Source of the DNA: Eriocheir sinensis
Taxonomy: Eukaryota; Arthropoda; Malacostraca; Decapoda; Varunidae
Direction of reading: 5' to 3'
Length of the DNA: 64,000 nt
NCBI RefSeq assembly: GCF_024679095.1
Contig: NW_026111831.1
Location: forward strand, 1,717,786 to 1,781,785
Part shown: positions 55,656 through 64,000 of the stretch, piece by piece
Position numbering within the stretch: position 1 is the first letter of the stretch
Layout of the letters: each line of letters starts with the position of its first letter
The notes under the pieces: model-generated
Databases searched by the model: none
What the model was told of the DNA's origin: nothing
What the model saw: the letters and a program-made list of their open reading frames with translations, nothing else
Program-made: the position numbers and the translations under genes

Positions 55656-58600
55656 ATATTATATATATTTTTATTGATATTTACCCGTTATTTATGTGTA
55701 TTATTTTTGTATATGTTTTCTCATAAAATTTACATTATTATTTTATTCAGTATTTTAATCTATTAATTTGATATGAATTACACTTGATTATTTTATGTAT
55801 TTTAATTTTTTATACGTATTTACATTATTTAATGTGTATTTTGTTTATATATTTTTATACAAATTTACGTTATTATATGTGTATTTCATGGAAGTAGGTA
55901 TTTGATACAAATTTACATTATTACCTTTTATGTGGGTTTTGTATATATATTTCAATTCAAATTTAGCTTATTTTATGTGTATTTTGTATTCATTTATTTT
56001 AATACAAAATCAAATATTTTATGTTTTTTCGTATATATATTTTTTTTAAAATACGTTATTTTATATAGGTATGTTTGCATCTTGATTTTCATACAAATTT
56101 ACATTATTTTATTAATATTTTCTGTATTTATTTTGATACGATTTTACATTATTTTATTTGTGTTTTGTATATAGTTTTTTATACATATTTACATTATTTA
56201 ATGTGTTTTGTATATATATTTACAAATTTACATTATTTTAAGTCTAGATATTTATATATTTTCATTCCAAATTTACATTATTTTATGTATATGTATTTCA
56301 ATACAAATTTATCTAATTTTATATGTTTTTGTATATTTATTACAGATTTAAATTATTTTTGTGTATTTTTGTATATAGTTTTAAACAAATTTAGGTTGTT
56401 TTTATATGTATTTATATATCTATTTCTCATACAAATACACCTTTTCATGATATTTTTTTTATTTATTTTGGACACGAATAAGAATATTATTTAATATGTA
56501 TTTGTATATATATTTTTATACGTATTTACATCATTTCATGTGTATTTTGTATTTATATTTCTATAGAAATCTACGTTATTTTATGTGTATTACTATATAT
56601 ATATATATTTTCAAACAAATTTACATTGTTTTATGTGTATTTTTGCATATTTTTTCAATGAAAATTTACCTTATTGTATGTGCATTTTGTATATTAATTC
56701 TAATACAAATTTAATTATTCTATGTGTATTTTTGTATATGTATTTTCTTAAAATATGCTTTATTTATGGGTATTTTGCATCTTTATTTACATACAAATTT
56801 ACATTATTTTATTGATATTCTGTGTATTTATTTGATATGATTTTTACATTATTCATTGTGTATTTTATATATATATTTTATATAAAATGTATTTGTTTTC
56901 ATTTCATACAAATCTACATTATTTATGTGTTTTTTGTACATGTTTTTAAATACAAATTTAACTAGTTATATGTGTATTTTGTATGTCTATTTTGTATGTA
57001 TATTTTCATAGAAATTTACTCTATTATATGTGAGTATTCGCATATATATTTTGATAAAAATTTACATTATTGATGTGTATTTGTATATCTATTTCAATAC
57101 AGATTTACTTTATTGTAATGTATTTATTTTGTATATTTATTTTAATACAAATTTAATTATTTTTATATGTATTTTGTATATATATTTGTATGTAAATATG
57201 CACATTGTTATTATATGGATATTTTCCATCTTCATTTTCATACAGATTTACATTATTTTATTGATATAATCTTTTATTTATTTTGATTCGATTTTAACAT
57301 TGCCTCTATGTGTTTTTTGTATATATTTTTTTATATATTTACATTATTTAATATTTCATTTTGTATATTTTTTATCCAAATTTATATTATTTAAATGTAT
57401 TTGTTTATATATTTTCATACATATTTACATTATTTTAGGTGTTTTTGTATATATTTTCTACGTATTTAAATTATTTTATGTGTATTTGTATATACATTTT
57501 CATAAAAATTACGTTATTTTATTGTGTGTATAAGTATATTTTGATACATTTTATACAAATTCATGTTATTTAATGTTATTTGTATATATATTTTCATACA
57601 AATTTATATTGTTTTATGTGTATTTTTCATATATTTCATTACAATTAATTTACCTTATTTATGTTTATTTTGTATATTTATTTCATTCAATTTTAAATTA
57701 TTTTATGTGTAGATTTGTATTTGTATTTTAGGTTATTTTATGTGTATTTTGTATATATTTTCATCCAAAATTACTTTATTTTATTGGTATTCTTAATTTA
57801 ATTCGATACGAATTTAGATTATTTCATAGGTATTTTGTATACATATATTTTTATACTCATTTACATTATCTAATGTGTGTTTTGTATATATATTTTTATA
57901 CAAATTTATCTAATGTTCATTTGTACATATATGTATATAGTTTTATATAAATTTACGTTATTTTATGTGCATTTTGTATATTTATATTTATACAAATACA
58001 CATTCTTTTATTAGTATTATATTGTTTATTTACATTTATACGAATTTACATTATTTTATGTGTATTTTGTATACATTTTTTTATACGTATTTACTTAATT
58101 TTATGTGTATTTTGTATATGTATTTTTATAGAAATCTACGTTATTTCATGTGTATTCATATATATATATATTGAAACAAATTTACATTATTTTATATGTA
58201 TTTTCCATATCTATTTCAATACAAATTTCCCTTATTGTATGTGCATTTTGTATATTTATTTTAATACAAGTTAAAATATATAGAGTGTATTTTGGTATCA
58301 ATAATTTTATAAAAATGCGTTATTTATAGGTATTTTGCATCTTAATTTTTCATTTTATATGTACTTTGTATATATATTTTTATACGCTCTTACATTATTT
58401 AATATTTATTTTGAATATATATTTTATACAAATTCATGGTATTTTATGTGTATTTATATATATTTATATAAATTTACATTATTATGTATTTTGTACATAT
58501 ATTTTATTACAAATCTACCTTATTATATGTTTTATTTTGTATGTATTTTGTATATTTATATTTTATCCAAATACATATTCTTTTATTGGTATTTTGTTTA

Positions 58601-61600
58601 TTTATTTTAATTCAATTTACATTATTTTATGTGTATTTTGAATACATTTTTTATACGTATTTACTTAATTTTATGTTATTATTTTGTATATATATTTTAT
58701 AGAAATCTACGTTTTTTTTATTTGTATTCGTATATATATTTTGAAACAAATTTACATTGTTTTATATGTATATTTTGCATATCTCTTTCAATACAAATTT
58801 ACCTTATTGAATATGCATTTTGTATATTTATTTCAATACAAATTTAAAATATTTTATGTGTATTTTGGTATATATATTTTATAAAAATGCTATTTTATGG
58901 AATTTGCATCTTTATTTTCATACAAATTTACATTATTTTATTAATATTCAGTGTATTTATTTTGATACGATTTTACATTATTCTATTTGTTTTTGTATAT
59001 ATACTTTTTTATACATATTTATATTATTTAATGTGTATCTTGCATATATATTTTATAAATTTATTATCTATTATCTATTTTTATACAAATTCACATTCTT
59101 TTCATGATATTTTGTTTTTTTTATTTTGACACGAATTTACATTATTTAATATGTATTTTGTATATATATTTTTATACGTATTTGCATAATTTCATATGTA
59201 TTTTGTATATATATTTCTATATAAATCTACTTTATTTTATGTGTATTCGTATATATATTTTTAACAAATTTACATTGTTTTTATATGTATTTTTGTATAT
59301 CTCTTTCAATACAAATTTACCTTACTGTATATGCATTTTGTATATTTATTTCAATACAAATTTAAATATTTTATGTGTATTTTGGTATATATTTTTAAAA
59401 ATGCGATAATTTTTGGAATTTTGCATCTTTATTTTCATACAAATTTACATTATTTTTTTGATATTCTGTGTATTTATGTTTATACGATGTTACATTATTC
59501 TATTTGTTAATTGTATCTATATTTTTTATACACATTAACATTATTTAATGTGTATCTTGCATATATATTATATAAATTTACGTTATTTTAAGTGTATTTG
59601 TTTATATATTTTCATTCAAATTTACATTTATTTTGTATATGTAGTACATTTATTTTTATGTGTATTTTGTATATCATTTTTATACAAATTTGTAATTTTG
59701 CAATTATTTATGTGTTTTGTATATATATTTTTATAGAAATCTACGTTATTTTATTTGTATTCGTATATATATTTTTATACAAATTTACATTATTTGTATA
59801 TATTTTTTATCTCTTTCAATACAAATTAACCTTATTATGTGCATTTATATATTTATTTCAATGCAAATTTAAATATTTTATGTGTATTTTGGTATATATT
59901 TTTTTATAAGAATTTACACGCTATTTCTTAATGTAGAATTTTGCATCTTTTATATTCATACAAATTTACATTATTTATTAATATTATTTGTATTTATTTT
60001 GATAAGATATTACATTATTTTATTTATTTTGTATGTACATTTTTTATTCAAATTTACATTATTTTATGTATCTTGCATATATATTTTATTCAAATTTATT
60101 ACTTCTGTGTATTTTACATATATAGTTTTATAAAATTTACGATATTTTATTTGTATGCTTTATTTATATTTTACAAATACACATTCTTTTCATGATATTT
60201 TGTTTATTTATTTTGGATACGATTTTTATTCGATATATTTTGTATGTATATTTTTTATACGTATTTAAATAATTTCATTTTTATTTTGTTTATATTTTTA
60301 TTAATAAATTTTCTTTATTTTATGTGTCTTCGTATATATATTTTTAAACAAATTTACATTGTTTTATATGTATTTTGCATATTTTTCAATACAAATTTAC
60401 CTTTATATATGCATTTTGTATATTAATTTCAATACAAATTTAAATATTTTATGTGTATTTTGGTATATATATTTTTATAAAAATATGCTTTATTTTTGGG
60501 TATTTTGCATCTTTATTTTCATACAAATTTACATTATTTAATGAATATTCTGCTCATTCATTTTGATACGATTTGACATTATTCTATTTGTATTTTGTAT
60601 ATATTTTTTATACAAATTTACATTATTTTATGTATTATGTACATATATTTTATACACATATACGTTATTTTAAGTGTAAATGTTTATAAAATTTCAATAA
60701 AATAATTAAATTTGTATGTGTATGTTGCATATTTTTCAATACAAATTTACCTTATTATATACGCATTTTGTATATTAATTTTAATACAAATTTAAATTAT
60801 TCGATGTGTATTTTTGTATCTGTTTTATATAAACATATGCTTTATTTTTGGGTATTTTGCATCTTTATTTTCATACAAATTTACATTATTTTATTGATAT
60901 TCTGTCATTCATTTTTTATACAAATTCATGTTATTTTATGTGTATTTGTATATATTTTTCATACAAATTTACGTTATTTTATGTGTATTTGTTTATATAT
61001 TTTGACACAAATTTACAATATTTCATGGGTATTTTGTATATACATTTCAAAAGAAATTTACCTAGTTTTATATGTATTTTGTATATATTTTAATACAAAT
61101 TCAATTTATTCTATGTATTTTGTATATTTATTTAATACAAATTTAAGTTATATTATTTGTATTTTGTAAATATATTTTCATTCAAATATATATTATTTTA
61201 TTAATTTTGTTGATTTATATTGATACAAATTTACATTATTTTATATGTACTTTGTATATATTTTTATACGCTTTTACATTATTTAATATTTATTTTGAAT
61301 ATATATTTTATACAAATTTACATTATTTTATGTGTATTTTGTATATATATTTTATACAAATTTATTATGTATTATGTATTTTATATTTATCAAATACACA
61401 TTCTTTTATTATATTTTGTTTATTTATTTTAATTCAAATTTACATTATTTTATGTGTATTTTGTATACATTTTTTATACGTATTTACTTAATTTTAGTGT
61501 ATTTTGTATATATATTTTTATAGAAATCTACGTTTTTTATTTGTATTCGTATATATATTTTGAAACAAATTTACATTGTTTTATATGTATTTTGAATATC

Positions 61601-62909
61601 TCTTTCAATACAAATTTACCTTATTGTATGCATTTTGTATATTTATTTCAATACAAAATTAAATATTTTATGTGTATTTTGGTAAATATATTTTTATAAA
61701 AAATGCGATAATTTTTGGGAATTTTGCGTCTTTATTTTCATACAAATTTACATTATTTTATTGATATTCTGTGTATTTATTTTGATACGATTTTACATTA
61801 TTCTATTTGATTTTTGTATATATTTTTTTATACACATTTACATTATTTAATGTGTATCTTGCATATATATTTTATACAAATTTACGTTATTTTAAGTGTA
61901 TTTGTTTATATATTTTCATTCAAATTTACATTATTTGATGTGTATTTTGTATATGTATTTCAATACAAATTTACCTAATTTTATGTGCATTTTGTATATT
62001 TCTTTTCAAACAAATTTAAATTATTTTTGTGTATTATTGTATATAGTTTTATACAAATTTAGGTTATTTTATGTACGCATTTACATTATTTAGTGTTTGT
62101 TTTGTATATATTTTTTTTTGCAAATTTACTTTATTTTATGTGCATTTTTGTACATATATTTTTATAGAAAATTGCGTTATTTGTATATGTTTTCTCATAC
62201 AAATTTACATTATTTTATTGCTATTTTGTTTATTTATTTTGATACGAACTACATGATTATATGTGTATTTTGTACATATTTTTTATACGTATTTACATTA
62301 CTTAATGTGTATTTTGTTTATATATTTTTAAACAAATCTACGTTATTATATGTATTTGTATAAATATTTTGATACAGATTTAAATTATTTTATGTATTTT
62401 GTATGTACATTTCAATTCAAATTTAGCTTTTTTTTAGCTGTATTTTGTATATATATTTTCATACAAATTTAATTACTTCTGTGTATTTTTGTATATAGTT
62501 TTATACAAATTTACGATATTTTATGTGTATTTTGTATATTTATATTTTTACAAATACACATTCTTTTACTGGTATTTTGTTTATTTATTTTGATACGATT
62601 TTTATGTATTTTTTGTATTCATTTTTTTATACGTATTTACTTCATTTTATGTGTATTTTGTATATATTTTTATAGAAATCTACGTTATTTTATGTGTATT
62701 CGTATATATATTTTGAAACAAATTTACATTGTTTTATATGTATTTTGCATATCTATTTCAATACAAATTTGCAAATTTACTTTATTTTATGTGCATTTTT
62801 GTACACATTTTTTTTGAGATTTGCGTTATTTTATGTGTATTTGTATACGTTTTCTCATACAAATTTACATTTTTTTATTGCTATTTTGTTTATTTATTTT
62901 GATACAAAT
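55656..62909 (+). repeat. Forward-sense block 30
   Basis: Starts as a noisy S1 copy (to about 58180) and continues as a copy of 20330-22700 (to about 59900), so it is the inverted partner of 40200-44690. About 59900-60720 is an irregular E-to-L series with a 28-base reversed piece near 60690. 60720-62909 repeats 47985-50268, noisy before and clean after about 61640. Confidence 0.8.
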
Positions 62910-64000
62910 GAAAATAGATATACAAAATATACATAAAATAAACTAAATTTGTATTGAAATATATATACAAAATACATAAAATAATGTAAATTTGCATCAA
63001 AATATTTTAACAGATGCGCATAAAATAACGTAAATTTGTTTTAAAATATACAAAATACACATTAAATAATGTAAATATGTGTAACAAAATATATACAAAA
63101 CACAAATAGAATAATGTAAAATCGTATCAAAATAAATACACAGAATATTAATAAAACAATGTAAATTTGTATGAAAATAAAGATGCAAAATACCCATTAA
63201 ATAACGTATTTTTAAAAAAAATATATATACCAAAATACACATGAAAAAATTAATTTGTATTAAAATAATTATAAAAAATACACATTCAATAAGGTAAATC
63301 TGTATTGAAATAGATATGCAAAATACATATAAAACAATGTAAATTTGTTTTAAATATATATACGAATACACATAAAATAACATAGATTTGTATAAAAATA
63401 TATATACAAAATACACATAAAATGAAGTAAATACGTATAAGAAAATGTATACAAAATACACATAAAATAATGTAAATTCGTATCAAAATAAATAAAAAAA
63501 ATACCAATAAAAGAATGTGTATTTGTATAAATATAAATATACAAAATACACATAAATAACGTAAATTTGTATAAAACTATATACAAAAATACACAGAAGT
63601 AATTAAATTCGTATGAAAATAGATATACAAAATACAGATAAAATAAGCTAAATTTGAATTGAAATGTATATACAAAATACATAAAATAATGTAGATTTGT
63701 ATCAAAATATTTATAAAAATACCCATAAAATAACGCATTTTTTTTATTTATAAAAATATATATACCAAAATACACATCAAAAAATTAAATTTGTATTAAA
63801 ATAAATATACTAAAAACACATACAATAAGGTAAATTTGTATTGAAATAGATATGCAAAATACATATAAAACAATGTAAATTTGTTTCAAAATATATATAC
63901 GAATACACATAAAATAACGTAGATTTGTATAAAAATACATATACAAAAGACACATAAAATGAAGTAAATACGTATAAAAAAATGTATACAAAATACACAT
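62910..64000 (-). repeat. Reverse-sense block 31, running off the window
   Basis: Clean reverse-sense monomers from C1 copy 4 to the window end, nearly identical to 50269-51345. The array is not finished at 64000: the last bases lie within an O/N monomer pair. Confidence 0.87.

Larger units (their letters stand above)
51757..61640. other. Indel-rich tract (low-quality patch or degraded copy)
   Basis: Monomer order in this tract can be matched to clean blocks (36990-38480, 45730-40200 inverted, 17610-22700), but nearly every monomer shows single-base losses or gains, especially in T, A and TA runs. Examples are TGGTATATATTTTTAAAAATG near 59390 and isolated G/C insertions such as TTACCCGTTATTTATG near 55680. 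Both edges are abrupt: 51757 (TATGCGAATGAATACAAG) and about 61640. On either side regularity returns at once. Confidence 0.7.

Overview
This 64 kb window is one uninterrupted satellite-type repeat domain. I find no credible protein-coding gene, tRNA, rRNA, transposase or reverse transcriptase, CRISPR array or bacterial operon. Base composition is extremely AT-rich; the basic repeat has about 5 G/C in 45 bases. The material is almost certainly nuclear DNA of an AT-rich eukaryote, from a centromeric, pericentromeric, subtelomeric or interstitial heterochromatic block. I cannot name the organism from the sequence.

The organisation has three levels. (1) A monomer of about 45 bp (range about 43-47). 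Read on its T-rich strand, taken here as the forward sense, it begins ATGTGTATTTTG, continues through a TA-rich middle, and ends near TATACAAATTTACATT plus a short T run. (2) Monomers are not interchangeable: about 15-16 distinguishable types follow each other in a fixed order and form a higher-order repeat (HOR) of about 680-716 bp. Successive copies of the same marker monomer lie at 1222 and 1938 (716 bp), 33118 and 33829 (711 bp, reverse sense), and 8601 and 9280 (679 bp, reverse sense). (3) HORs are assembled into blocks of 2-6 kb that switch orientation repeatedly and are themselves copied elsewhere in direct or inverted orientation, with their internal inversion junctions retained.

Layout by sense of the T-rich strand (+ means T-rich on the given strand): + 1-3341; - 3342-4866; + 4867-7735; - 7736-9691; + 9692-12200; - 12201-16090; + 16091-17443; - 17444-17604; + 17605-24624; - 24625-24906; + 24907-26452; - 26453-26893; + 26894-27637; - 27638-27732; + 27733-32467; - 32468-38283; + 38284-39703; - 39704-44692; + 44693-45197; - 45198-45728; + 45729-46314; - 46315-47141; a small foldback-rich triplication 47142-47984; + 47985-50268; - 50269-53768; mixed small segments to 55655; + 55656-62909; - 62910-64000.

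The main large-scale relationships are these. 1-2510 is repeated directly at about 22190-24610. 2910-5150 is inverted at about 24620-26890. A block around 4250-7190 recurs inverted at 13650-16700 and 42000-45190, and direct at 17450-20100 and 55120-58180. 40200-46300 and 53960-59900 form a giant inverted pair. 47985-51360 is repeated directly at 60720-64000, near-identical from 49000 and 61642 onward. Several inversion junctions occur as families of 2-6 homologous copies, so they are inherited parts of large repeat units and not independent inversions.

From about 51757 to 61640 the same repeats are present but carry many small insertions and deletions, mostly in homopolymers and TA runs. This looks like a lower-quality assembly patch or a strongly degraded copy. 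The long open reading frames throughout are a by-product of a 45-base (15-codon) monomer that lacks TAA, TAG and TGA on its T-rich strand. They translate into a 15-residue Ile/Phe/Tyr/Cys-rich periodic pattern in all three frames and should not be annotated as genes.
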